A stretch of 64,000 bases of DNA from the NCBI RefSeq assembly GCF_022605725.1, contig NC_065564.1, positions 3,574,698 through 3,638,697 on the forward strand, read 5' to 3'. The position numbers and the translations under genes are program-made. Within the stretch, counting starts at the first letter, position 1; the number at the start of each line of letters is the position of its first letter. Below, in pieces: positions 1 through 10,777 of the stretch. This DNA is from Anthonomus grandis grandis (lineage: Eukaryota > Arthropoda > Insecta > Coleoptera > Curculionidae). The notes under the pieces were generated by a model that ran no database searches, was not told the DNA's origin, and saw nothing but the letters and a program-made list of their open reading frames with translations.

Positions 1-327
1 AATATCGAACAACAGAAACTGGAGCTGGAAAAGGCCAAAACGATCAAACAGAACCGGATCCAGTACGATTTGCTGGCCAAAGCTATAGAAAAAGAACCGG
101 CCAGGACCGATATGATTAAAAACTTGAACCATTTGCAGCAGCAGCTCTCTGAGCTGACCAAGGAGAAAAAGGAGCTTGAACAAGTGCTGGATTGCCGGAA
201 GAAGCAGTTCCTGGTGCTATCCACGTCTGTTAATGCCCTTCAAGCATTGTTGAATGAAGATAATAAGTTTTCTATGGATGAAAATGATGATGGGATGGTC
301 GTTATTGATGAAACCATGTCCGAATGA
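1..327 (+). CDS. THOC7: THO complex subunit 7 (THOC7), C-terminal exon, 5'-truncated by window edge
   Basis: The frame is open from base 1 to a TGA at 325-327, giving 108 residues. It is a charged coiled coil containing RIQYDLLAKAIEKEPAR and LDCRKKQFLVLSTSVNALQ, which match the conserved second half of THOC7, including the R/K-KQF-LL block, followed by a short acidic tail (DENDDGMVVIDE). THOC7 is a subunit of the nuclear THO/TREX complex, which couples transcription to mRNA packaging and export and pairs with THOC5 through its coiled coil. The N-terminal half lies upstream of the window. TRMO starts only about 120 bp downstream on the same strand. The identification rests on remembered family sequence and is good but unaligned. 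Confidence 0.85.
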   Translation, partial: NIEQQKLELEKAKTIKQNRIQYDLLAKAIEKEPARTDMIKNLNHLQQQLSELTKEKKELEQVLDCRKKQFLVLSTSVNALQALLNEDNKFSMDENDDGMVVIDETMSE

Positions 328-447
328 TTTGTATTTTTATCTTTTTAAGTACACTTTTTACTAAGACAGTTGTGTTTTATTTAAACCAATACTCCTTCTC
401 CATCTTGGGGGGGCCACCCAATATTAAAAAACACTTTTTACCCTCTC

Positions 448-3400
448 ATGTTTAGGAAAAAGCTCAGCGGTCTCCATCACACCCACCAAAAAGACATCAA
501 CCACATCCGGACGACTTTAAAAACGTGGAAATGTGCCGGGTGCCAGGAAAAACCCCAGAACCTGCACCCGATCGGGGTAATTTCCACGGATTTCCCTCGG
601 ATCCGTGGCACCCCGCGTCAACCGAGCGTCACCAAACAAAACACCGCCAAGATCACGTTAAACAAACGGGCCTTCACTAATCCAGAACATTCTCTGGACG
701 GTCTGCAAAGTTACTCGCACATGTGGGTGATATTCCTGTTCCACGAGAACGAGGAACATCCGAAGGCGAAGGTGGCGCCCCCCAGGTTAAATGGGGTGAG
801 GACCGGGGTGTTTTCCACTAGGAGTCCTTATAGACCTTGTCCCATTGGTAGGTTGGGTGAGGGAAGAATTTCGTGTTTTTTTCCAGGCAGTTGAAGGTAT
901 AAAGGAAGTCCTTGGACTGCCTGGAAACTGCAGTCTTATAATTTTCATTTATTTATTTAACAAACGTTGTCTAACAGGAAATTCCTAATAGTAAGACAAC
1001 ATATGCTTAACAGATGAAAAGTAATTAAATACTTTGGGCAGCTTATAAAACTTAACAGTCTACAAAAATTGATTTGACTCGAAAACAGCCGAAATTTTAA
1101 AGTCACAACTTCAGAGTATACTACAGGCAAAAAATGGAGATCCAAAAATCTCATCCATTGTTCTCTAAGAGACCAACATACAAAATTGACGAAAAACAAA
1201 TAAAAACACAAAGTCACGGTCTCACAACATGTAATTTAACGGGCTACACGTGTTTCGCTCTAGTTAGAGCATCATCAGGCCTTTAGAAGCCATCTATACA
1301 CTTCACAGTACATAAATTTCTTACAATCATTATCATTTACAATTATTTATGTACTGTGAAGTGTGTAGATGGCTTCTAAAGGCCTGATGATGCTCTAACT
1401 ACAGCGAAACACGTGTAGCCCGTTAAATTACATGTTGTGAGACCGTGACTTTGTGTTTTTATTTGTTTTTCGTCAATTTTGTATGTTGGTCTCTTAGAGA
1501 ACAATGGATGAGATTTTTGGATCTCCATTTTTTGCCTGTAGTATACTCTGAAGTTGTGACCTTAAAAATTCGGCTGTTGTGTGTGACTTTGTGGTTTTAT
1601 TTGTTTTTCGTCAAAAAAATGGAGAGTTAATATACAGGGTGTCAAATTCCTACAAATATACCGACAAACTTCAAGGGATGCTCGGGGACATCGAATAAAT
1701 ATTTTTTGTCCAGTAAATATATGTCCCAAAGTGAGCTGTTTGGGCTCTAGAGCAAAAAAACTGTTTTTGGTACTATTATTTAGCTCATTATTAACTGAAT
1801 TGCTATATTTACTTGTGCAGTTTAATTACTATTTTGTTAGTTAACAAATGAATTATTGTTTACAATAGTAGCTCGAAATGCCGACCATTTGTTTCAAGGC
1901 AAAGATTGCACCGTTGGGTTATTCAATAGCAAACTCTTGGGAACATTTCGGGAATGGCTTCTACATTCGTACAGCCGGCCATTATTCTTGCTCATTAGGA
2001 ACAGCTGTTTCGTAGACCAAACTTTTCAAATAACCCCAGAGAAAAAATCTAGGGGGTTGAGATCAGGAGAACGCGTGGGCCAGACGATTTTTATTATTTT
2101 CTGACTATATCTTAAGCAGGAAATGTTCGGAATGTTGATAATAAAGAAACGTTTTCTGCACTGTAAATAGCGATTCACTTAATGCGAAAAATTATAGTAC
2201 CAAAAACCGTTTTTTTGCTTTAGAGAAAACGGATGTCCCCTAGCACCCCTTGAAGTTTGTCGGTATATTTTTGGGGACACTTGCTTGTATATAGAAATAT
2301 TTAATGGTTATAAGATCATTATCATTGCAGCAATTTTGCGTTTGAATGTTGCTATATATTGTGCCATTAAACAGGTCAATATAATTATTGCTGTGTTAAA
2401 TATTACACCATGAGCAAGCTCGATATAAAGCTGCATTTCTTGCTAACTTAGTAGGTCTATTTTCTAAATAAAAGCGAAGGTGTTTTCTAGTGTGTATTGG
2501 GGGAAAATGTAAATAATAGTCGGTCCTCAGATAATACAGTGGTGGACTGGAGGCGACGTCTCACCTTGCATATAGAAAAAAATACGGTATTAAATTTTGT
2601 AGCATTTGTTAAAAAAATAAAACTCAATCATAATATAAAATCTTTTAAAAATTAATTTCGATAAGATAGTAGTATATTAATCCGGTTGAAGCAACAACGA
2701 ACGCAACCGTAAAATCTATAACTAACGTCTAAATCCTATAGTCAGTGGTACCTTCCCGTTGCCTCATAATTTACAACTTTATGAACGTGCTTTCTGAGCT
2801 TTACCCGTCCATACAATTACAAAATAGATGTAATATTTGGGGAAAATTGGGTTGAAAGAGGTGGACCAATTCAATGGCCACCTCGCTCCCCTGACTTAAA
2901 TCCAAAAGATTTTTATTTATAGGGACACCTTAAAAGTCTGGTTTATGCTAGTCCCATACAAACAATAGAAGAGTTTAGAAATAAAATTGTAAATACTTGC
3001 GAAGAAGTGAGAAAAAGACCTCGAATTTTAGCTCGAGTGCGTCGTTGAATGATTCGTCGAGTAAGAGGGTGTACAAAAATTATTTCCAAGGCACCTGTGA
3101 TTTTTTTACCAAAAATAATAAATCAATTTTGTCCAGTGGCATGCAATAAAACGGTATTAATTTTTTTTTGTCAAAAACGAGATACGAAAAAAATACAAGA
3201 GGAGAAAAAGTTGTATTTTTAAACGCTTAATCAAACAACAAATATTAGTTGAAACAAAGGCAGTGGCGCACATTTTTTTGCCAATAATATTTGCTAAGAT
3301 GTCTCCCGGGACGCCGCTAGACCTTAATTGCAATTTTAATCTAATTAGGGCTAAATTAGCCTCTTAATAAACTAAATATTTTTTTTAATATTAATAAAAA

Positions 3401-4836
3401 AAAATATATTAAAAAAATAAAATTATCACCTTGTATCTTGAAAACTGTGCATTTCCGGTGCAACCCATGTTTAGAGAAACTTTTTCTCATATTTTTTTAC
3501 AAGGAATCACCCATTCAAAAATCTCCGTCTATTTTTCGCAACACCCTGTACAGGTCTGGTATAGAGGTTAATTTCTTCTTTGTTTTTGCATGTATTATTT
3601 ACATTATAATAATAAATAACCATTATACAAGTTGTTTTATTTAGAACTTTAATTCTTTAAAATGCTTTGTTTCAAATTAAATAGTGCATAATATTTGTTT
3701 TTGCCAAAAAACTAATAAATTTATAATAAAAGTTTTGTTGGAATTACATTATCTAAAAATAGCGGTTTAATACAGCATTATTTTGCAATAAGGAGTTAGA
3801 ATATTCAAATAATTAGAATTAAATTGAAGGCTTAATATGTTTGGGCGTTTTATAATACCTGTTAGGGTCCATTGTTTTTAAGTAATAGAACTTAAACATA
3901 TATTATAATTGAGGTTGAAGAAGTAGTCCATATTATAATTCCATAAGAAAGTATATTATGATTACTTTCTGGGTTTCGCCTCACATACCAAAACCCTCCA
4001 GATCCGCCACTGATATAATATAAACTTACCAATCCCTACATCTTCTTTAACCCCAAAAATCAATTTTTTACTAAAGTAAAAACACATTTAACCATCTTTT
4101 ACGGCCTCTTCATGTGATTTATTGTGATTTTTACAGTATTGCATAATAAATAATTATGACACAGATTTTGACCAATTTTAGTTACTACTGTTTTAAAGGC
4201 TTTTATTACGCTTTGTTACGTGATATTTAACTGGTTTATAAATTCTGATATGTTAATTTTATTGACCAATTAATTTTTTATCTCTTCCCATTTGTTTCTT
4301 TTATTGTCTGTTTGTTTACTCTATATTGAAGTCAACAACTAAGGTATATTTGATTTGATTCGAATGCTCAAACTTTTAAGGCCTCTCTCTGGTAAAAATC
4401 CAAAAAATCATCAACGACACGATATTCTTTTACGGGGTGGACATGATCGACCAAACCCCCGTGCTAGACATCAAACCCTACATCCCCCAATACGATAAAC
4501 CTGAGGAGGAAGTGGTGGTACCGGATTGGATCCAACAGGCGAACGAAGAGAGGCCTCTAAAAGTGGTTTACCTGGAAAATGCCCTGGAGCAACTTCGCCA
4601 GTTCGGTTCAGAGGTGGGGCGGTGGAAAACTGATTAAATTTGCTCCCTTATAACCAAAGAGTTTTCAGGAAACCGTCCAGCTGATCCAGAGTGTTTTACA
4701 CGAGGATCCTCGCTCGGTTTACTTAAGGAAAAAGGGCAACAACTCTGCTTACGTCCTTAAAATATCCGAATTTACCGTGGAGTGTCGGTTTAAGGACCAG
4801 GAAGGTTTAGTCGAAGTGTGTAACATCTCCAAGTAA
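448..4836 (+). CDS. TRMO: tRNA (adenine(37)-N6)-methyltransferase, TrmO/TsaA family
   Basis: Three coding exons fit in phase: 448-847, 4381-4613 and 4669-4836, giving 266 aa. Donors are GTAGGT and GTGGGG; acceptors are CTTTTAAG and GTTTTCAG. Exon 1 carries the UPF0066/TsaA signature: PIGVISTDFPR, GTPRQPSV, PEHSLDGLQSYSHMW, PPRLNG and GVFSTRSPYRPCPIG. Exon 2 continues with LSLVKI and MIDQTPVLDIKPYIPQYD. The family uses S-adenosylmethionine to N6-methylate t6A at position 37 of threonine tRNA, improving decoding. The ATG at 448 is the first in frame, but TTTAG at 451-455 could be an acceptor for an upstream exon, so the start is uncertain. Intron 1 (3,533 bp) is packed with mobile DNA. The stop lies 87 bp from that of the opposing zinc-finger gene. 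Confidence 0.88.
1081..1580. mobile_element. Foldback element with hammerhead-ribozyme-like arms (possible Penelope-type terminal repeats)
   Basis: Two arms of about 235 bp (roughly 1081-1315 and 1345-1580) are near-perfect inverted copies around a spacer of about 30 bp. Each arm, read in opposite orientation, contains CTGATGA, then a hairpin-forming segment (GCTCT-loop-AGAGC in the left arm, slightly mismatched in the right), then GAAA and the palindrome ACACGTGT followed by AGCC. GGC immediately precedes CTGATGA and could pair with the GCC. This order (CUGANGA, stem II, GAAA, short stem III, UA) is that of a minimal hammerhead ribozyme. Such ribozymes are known from the terminal repeats of Penelope-like retroelements. 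No reverse-transcriptase coding region is visible, so only ends remain. It lies in TRMO intron 1. Confidence 0.6.
1631..2292. mobile_element. Degenerate mariner/Tc1-type element
   Basis: The ends are inverted copies of one another: AAATATACCGACAAACTTC near 1655 and its complement near 2250-2270, with further matching sequence (a conserved GGGGACA) on the inner side. Read on the minus strand, the interior encodes a broken peptide with a DFFLWGYLKSLVYE-like string. This is typical of the DDE_3 transposases whose motif is SPDLNPLDFFLWGYLK. Several stops interrupt it, so it is dead. It is inserted in TRMO intron 1 next to the foldback element. Confidence 0.5.
2537..4012. mobile_element. hAT-like non-autonomous element with nested mariner-type fragment
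   Basis: The left end CAGTGGTGGACTGGAGG (2537) and the right end CCTCCAGATCCGCCACTG (ending 4012) are imperfect inverted repeats of the CAGTGG type. They are flanked by AGATAATA and ATATAATA, 7 of 8 matching, which suits the 8-bp target duplication of hAT elements. No hAT transposase is visible. Inside, 2850-3080 (+) encodes a broken SPDLNPKDFYL-GHLKSLVYAS string with a stop, a mariner-type transposase remnant. ACACCCTGTACA near 3541 could be one of its ends. It is therefore a composite. Confidence 0.55.
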
Positions 4837-4923
4837 AAAATTGAACTTTTATTAAAAAAAAATATATTAAATTTATAATAATTTAAAAGGTAACGAAATA
4901 AATAATTAAAACAAAACCGCACT

Positions 4924-7857
4924 CTACTTTTTCTTTGTAACCGTATTAGGAACCTGTTTCACCTTATTACCACCCTCGACACCTTTAGTTTTCTTAAAAA
5001 CCCCCACCAGGTTGCCGCGATCGTAGTACAAAAAGTCCTCTTGCTTCACGGTCGTCCTGATACGCGCAGGTCTGGTATAAGTGGGCACCGGCAACACCGC
5101 CTCCTCCTCTTCTTTTTTTACTGGCTGCGGAATCCCCCAGTCGTCGTTCGATTCTTCCTCGTACTGCTCGGCTGCCACGGAACCGAAACTGGAAACGGTC
5201 TCCTCGCTGGGTTTTAACGCTTCCGATACCAGCGCGGGCATTTCCAGTTCCACTGGTTCGGGCAGCACTTGCAAATCATCCTCCGTCTCCGACATATCTA
5301 TATCCTCACTATCCATGCAAGGCTCTAATTTAAGGGAGGTTTCTTCAACGCCCTCCTCGTCAAACAACGAATTGGCCTCAGTTTTAACGGTTTCGCAAGG
5401 AGTCTGCTCCTTCTCAGTCACCTCCTCGTCCAAGCAAATGCGTTCATCTGTATGGCACCCCTTGAAATCCACTTCAGGGTCCAGAAGTCGGAAGTCGTGG
5501 GACATGAGGACGCTTTTCCAGTTGGGTAAGGGCAGTACGCACGACTGTTCGGGCAACTGATGCTCTCGTTGCACGTGAGCTAAACAGTCGCTTTTCGCGT
5601 AAGTTACGAATGAGCATTTGCTGCACTGATAGCGAAACCAGGAAAAATGCGCGGACATGTGGTGCATCAGGAGGTCGAAGGTGAGGAAGTAGGTTTTGCA
5701 AGGGCGGCAGACCATTTCGGAGGTGTCTATGTAAGAGCTCGCCTTGTCCAGGAGGGTGGTTTTCGTTTTCAACTTCTTCAGAGGGTTGTTATAGGAGAGC
5801 TCGTCCATGTTCACTTGCTGTGGAGCATCATCTTCAAGAAGAATCACTTGGTTATCAGTTGATTTTCGGACGATTTCGATCTCGTTGCCTCTTGAGTCGT
5901 CTGAACTGAGACAAATGACGTCGTCCGAGACGATTTCGACCGAAGAGTACGACCTGCGCTCTATTTTTTTCGGTTTAACCGTGACAGTTTCCTCAGACTT
6001 AGTCTGGGTGATGGCGCGACTTGGTTTCACTAAACTCGCCCTCAAAATACTATCATCACTCGTTTGCTTATTCACGCGCATACAACCCCCAGATTTCCGC
6101 TTGAGGGCCCCTTTTAAGGCGACCCTCTCGTTACCGTCCACCTCCACCCTCACTTTTTCCAGCGCCTTCTTTTTCGCCTTCTCCTTATTAATACTGTTAA
6201 AGACCTCCAAACGTTTGGCGCACATTTGCGAATGCGAATGAAGGGCCGCCCTACGTTCGAAATGTTTACCGCAACCCGCGCACACCTGAAAATCTTTATC
6301 GCCCTCGATATCCGCGATCCACTGGAAACAAAAAAGCCGGATTACAAGCCAGATTTGGACCCCATAAGAATTCTAGAACCTGATTTTCCGAATCCTCCTG
6401 TAGGCCCTCCCGCGGTGCTTTTTTCTTGATTTTAGCGTCGAACTCGCCGCGACTCATCATGCTGCTGTTGACTTGGTCGCGCACCCGCCTCACCTGCTTA
6501 TTGGTCATCCGATGGACCCTTACCAGGTGGCGGTAGACGCACCAGGGACTCGAGAAAGGATCGTTACAGGTAGGACAGAGGAACACCAGACGACTCGGGT
6601 TGTGGATTGTCTGCAAAGTGGCAACGTTGCTCGTTTAGCGCAATGTTGCCAGATGCGACGTTTTGTGGGAGGACTTACCCTGATATGGTGAGCCAAAGTC
6701 TTCTCAGAGGAATATTTATTGGTGCAACTTGAACAGCTGAAAACCGGACTGGGGAAAATGTCACCGGGGTACAAATCGCTGCTGGTGAACCCGAACGTTT
6801 TACCGTTCGAGTCCAGGACTGGCACGTCGTGCTCCAGTTTCCTGTGCAGCTCCATTACCTGCGCAAATAGGGCCCCTCAATTATTTTTAAAAAAAGAACC
6901 GAAATTTCCCCGGAAACCTACGTCTAATTTATTCGAAACCGTACTATGGTCAAAATTTAAGGTCTGGAAAACCCCCCCGTGGTTACTATCAATCTTTTCC
7001 AGGACCAGCTGGTTGAAATTTGAGGAGAATTTCTCATCCAGTTGATCCATGCTCTTCACTGGGTCTTCTTCTGATAAATCCATGGTGAACAATGGCTTGG
7101 TGGCCTCATGAACTCTTCCGATTTCATGCAGTTTGTCCACTACCTGAGTTAAACGAGACATTTTCTGACTCTCCTGCGGCTAAAACACGTTTTCCCTCAA
7201 AATATTCCCAAGACCTGGCAATGTATATACATACCAGAACGTCTCTGTCAAGATGATTATTATTATTATTAATAAAATCAGTCACACAAAACCTGTTCTT
7301 GCAGTACGTTCTTTTGTGCAAAATAAAATTCGCTATGCTACGATATATGGACCTGCAGGCACGGCATTCGTATAAAATATCACATTCGTACGTGAGGATG
7401 TCTTTGACCTAAAATAAATGCTTGTTTTTCTATGTGGCAACGTTGGAAACGATTCTTGGCTCAGTGGTAATGTGCACTATCTATAGATTGTGTGACCTGA
7501 GTTCAATTCTTTGGCAAAAAAAAACTTTTTTTTTCTTTAAAGAGATTGTAATACCTAATACAGTTGGATTACCAAATTAAGAAGGTTAATTAATTTATTT
7601 ACTTATTGCTACTGTACTACAACAGGTAAATACCCTAAATTGGAGCCATATAATTGCCCCCGAATACTCACTTCATCAGTACCACCCTCCAAAAGGGAAA
7701 CTATTCTCTTTAAATTAGTCAAATTAGTATCAATTGGTTTCCTTAGAAGAGAAACATCTGGGGCCTCCTTAGAGCTTATCGGGGCCTTCCCCAAAGTGGT
7801 TTCTATAGGCTTCTTGGCCCGCTTGGTAGTCTTATTGTTGCCCACCATATTGAACAC
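4924..7857 (-). CDS. C2H2 zinc-finger protein, ZNF800 homologue
   Basis: Six coding exons join in phase: 7857-7672, 7408-7235, 7173-6922, 6858-6679, 6610-6380 and 6321-4924, giving about 806 aa. Exon 2 encodes ILYECRACRSIYRS-IANFILHKRTYC, close to the N-terminal finger of ZNF800, and exon 1 the preceding LTNLKRIVSLLEGG. Further fingers follow: FSCSSCTNKYSSEKTLAHH, FLCPTCNDPFSSPWCVYRH-LVRVH, VCAGCGKHFERRAALHSH, and a pair (MVCRPCKTYFLTFDLLMHH, YQCSKCSFVTYAKSDCLAH). Between and after these the protein is acidic and low complexity. The finger order matches ZNF800, a nuclear DNA-binding regulator. The weak point is the exon 5 donor (CAG|GTTCTA). A 5'-UTR intron is likely, with a donor near 8276 and an acceptor at 7860-7861. 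Confidence 0.75.
7435..7530 (+). repeat. tRNA-like or short SINE-like sequence
   Basis: TGGCTCAGTGGT (from about 7457) is a perfect RNA polymerase III A box. GAGTTCAATTC about 45 bases later resembles a B box. A poly-A run and a T run follow. The ends do not form an obvious acceptor stem, so this is more likely a tRNA-derived SINE head or tRNA pseudogene than a functional tRNA. It lies in the first coding-region intron of the ZNF800-like gene. Confidence 0.4.
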
Positions 7858-8496
7858 CTAATATTAAGACATTTTTCCTTAATTAGTTTAATACTAATGC
7901 TATTTATATTTAAGGGCTTTAAATAGGTTTAAGGGTTGTGATGGTTTGAGGTGAACACCCCCACGATATGAGATTTTTTTTTTTTGGGTTGTATACTAAC
8001 TTATCTTTGAGTTTTCTAATTAAAACAGACTATAGGGCACTGAATTAATTTTAAAATACGAGTTATTAAAGGTATTTAAACCTTCCCATAAGATGTTCTC
8101 ATAGATAGAAGGTCACGGATAGTCATCAGTTTCCCCTTTAAATTACGCCTGAACCACCGCACCGATCGTAACGTGGCATACATCAAAATATTCTTTGAAC
8201 AACCAAAATTACGAGGGGCACAACGATTTTTATCAAAATCACGCTTTAATAAGTGAAAAATTAAGAAAAACTTACCTCACTTTATAGATCGTAACATACT
8301 ATTCTTACTCACGTATTTCTGACGCCCTCTGGACGCACTTGCGCGCACTAAACTACAGGGATTTAGACTTGAATATGTTGCGTTAAGAATTACGAGATGG
8401 GGCTGCGGTGCCGCGGGTGCCCCACATCAATATCACATTAACTAAAGTTCAAACTAATCAATAATCGATTATAAATAATCAAAAATTGTTTCTTTA

Positions 8497-8834
8497 ATGG
8501 TTAAAAAGGGTGTAGAAACCCCAAAGGGCCGCCCGGTGACCGTTAAAAAATTCAAACATGGCGCCCGAGGTTCCACCAATCGCGTGTCGACTAACACATG
8601 TGTTTCCTCCACTGACAGCAGACGTCAAAGAAATTTAAAAAAGTTTGTTGATTTTGATGCTGGATTTGAGAGTGGAAAAATGCAACTTTTCAATGTTTAT
8701 TTAAGTTAAAACCGCCCTAAAAATGTTCATAAACGATGTGCACCGTAAGGAGGAAATCCAGGGCATCGCCGTGCAGCATTTAAAAAAATATGGGATCAAG
8801 TATAGGCCGAAAAAAGGCACGAGTGGTCGCACAG
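8497..8834 (+). CDS. Unrecognised gene start (two short open segments)
   Basis: An ATG at 8497 opens 70 basic codons (MVKKGVETPKGRPVTVKK...). A second ATG at 8723 opens 37 codons (MFINDVHRKEEIQGIAVQ...) in another frame, ending in a plausible donor GTTAGT at 8835. The two cannot be joined by an intron of normal length. Either one is the true start, or there is a splice I cannot see. The region lies just downstream of the likely promoter of the opposing ZNF800-like gene, so a bidirectional promoter near 8300-8450 is plausible. No family is recognised, and no downstream exon was found before the repeat array and gap. Confidence 0.3.
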
Positions 8835-9059
8835 GTTAGTCTTTATTTTGTTTTACTGCCTGGTTTATTGCATTTTTTGTATATATTGTATTTGTTATAA
8901 TTATTGCCCTAAGGTTTTATTATAATATTGAAGTGCTTATACAGCAGAATTCATGTCAACACAAAAAAATAACCCCACTTTTCTGGCGGAGAGCTGTGAA
9001 ACATGTACGGGAGACCCTTTAGCTGTATCTTAAAAAGTTGTTGTGATATTTTTATGATT

Positions 9060-10777
9060 TTTTTATAGGAATTTAGAGGATTTTCCAAGGAAGGAGCGTT
9101 GCCATTTGAATCGTTTTGATCTGTTAAGTACTTCCTAAGTTACACCGGTTTTTGAGATTAAAATTTGTCTGACGAAAATGTGCTTTTGGGGCCCAATCTG
9201 GTGCACTTTGGGGAAATATTGTAACATTCTTAGTTTAAGGGGTGTATTTCCTAAGAGGCTGCAAAGTTTCAAAGAGCTGTACTAATACAAAGGAAAATAT
9301 CTGGTTATTTTGGTTTATTCATCACAAAGAAATTTGCTTTTTATGGCACAAAATCTGTTCTAATGAACTTAGAGAGTTGATTTAAAATTTACCAGTAAGG
9401 AAACCTTTAATTATAATAGTCTGAAAAGTTTCACAGACCTACTCCAAAAAAAAGTAAAAATTTTGGGCAATTTTGTTTTTTTTTCAGGAGAGAAACTTGG
9501 TTTTTGGGGACAATTTCTGTTCTAATGAACTTAGAGAGTTGATTTAAAAACTACAAGCAAGGAAACCTTTAATTATAATAATCTGGAAAGTTTCAAGGAC
9601 CTACTCCAAGAAAAACTCAAAATTTTGGCCAATTTGGTTTTTTCCATGGGAAAAACTTTGCTTTTGGAGGGCAATTTCTGTTCTATTGAACTTAGAGAGT
9701 TGATTTAAGAACTACCAGTAAGGAACCTTTAATTATAATAATCTCGAAAGTTTCAAGGACCTACTCCAAGAAAAACTCAAAATTTTGGCAATTTTGGTTT
9801 TTTTTTATGTGAAAAACTGCTTTTGGGGGACAATTTCTGTTCTATTGAACTTAGAGAGATGATTTAAAAACTACCAGTAAGGAAACCTTTAACTATAATA
9901 ATCTGGAAAGTTTTAAGGACTTACTGCTAAAAAAAGTCAAAATTTTGGGCAATTTTGGTTTTTTTCATGAGAAAAACTTTGCTTTTGGGGGCAATTTCTG
10001 TTCTATTGAACTTAAAGAGTTGATTTAAAAACTACCAGCAAGGACTCCTTTAATTATAATAACCTGGAAAGTTTCAAGGACCAACTCCAAGAAAAACTCA
10101 AAATTTTGGCCAATTTTGGTTTTTTTCCATGGAAAAAACTTTGCTTTAGGAGGGCAATTTCTGTTCTAATGAACTTAGAGAGTTGATTTAAAAACTACCA
10201 GCAAGGAAACCTTTAATTAAAATAGTCTAGAAAGATTCATGGACCTACTCCAAAAAAAAGTCAAAATTTTGGGCAATTTTGGTTTTTTTCAGGTGAGACA
10301 CTTTGCTTTTTGGGGACAATTTCTGTTCTATTGTACTTACTGAGCTGATTTAAAAACTACCAGTAAGGAAACCTTTAATTATAATAATCTGGAAAGTTTC
10401 AAGGACCTACTCCAAGAAAAACTCAAAATTTTGGCCAATTTTTGTGTTTTCCATGGAAAAAACTTTGCTTTTGGAGGGCAATTTCTGTTCTAATGAACTT
10501 AGAGAGTTGATTTAAAAACTACCAGCAAGGAAACCTTTAATTATAATAGTCTAGAAAGATTCATGGACCTACTCCAAAAAAAAGTCAAAAATTTTGGGCA
10601 ATTTTGGTTTTTTTCAGGTGAGACTCTCCACGAGATGTGTNNNNNNNNNNNNNNNNNNNNNNNNNNNNNNNNNNNNNNNNNNNNNNNNNNNNNNNNNNNN
10701 NNNNNNNNNNNNNNNNNNNNNNNNNNNNNNNNNNNNNNNNGACAGTTGATTTAAAAACTACCAATTGGGGGTCAAAA
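9060..10777. repeat. Tandem array 1, left part (monomers of about 160 bp)
   Basis: AT-rich monomers repeat head to tail. Anchors such as CTGTTCTAATGAACTTAGAG recur near 9355, 9527, 9678, 9837 and 9998. The core is GAGAGTTGATTTAAAAACTA, then AGGAAACCTTTAATTATAAT, then a stretch with AAAATTTTGGCCAATTTTGG. The sequence diverges toward 9060. An assembly gap interrupts the array at 10641. Confidence 0.9.
10641..10740. other. Assembly gap (100 N)
   Basis: Exactly 100 N, the conventional length for a gap of unknown size. It lies inside tandem array 1. The true missing length cannot be read here. Confidence 0.99.

Noticed and set aside
957..1630. Identical 40-residue peptides encoded on both strands (957-1217 minus and 1445-1630 plus)
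   Set aside because: They are the two arms of the inverted repeat read in mirror image; there is no protein-coding signature.
5081..6241. Long plus-strand open frames opposite the ZNF800-like gene
   Set aside because: They are antisense to verified in-phase exons with zinc fingers; serine-rich composition is the complement of acidic codons.
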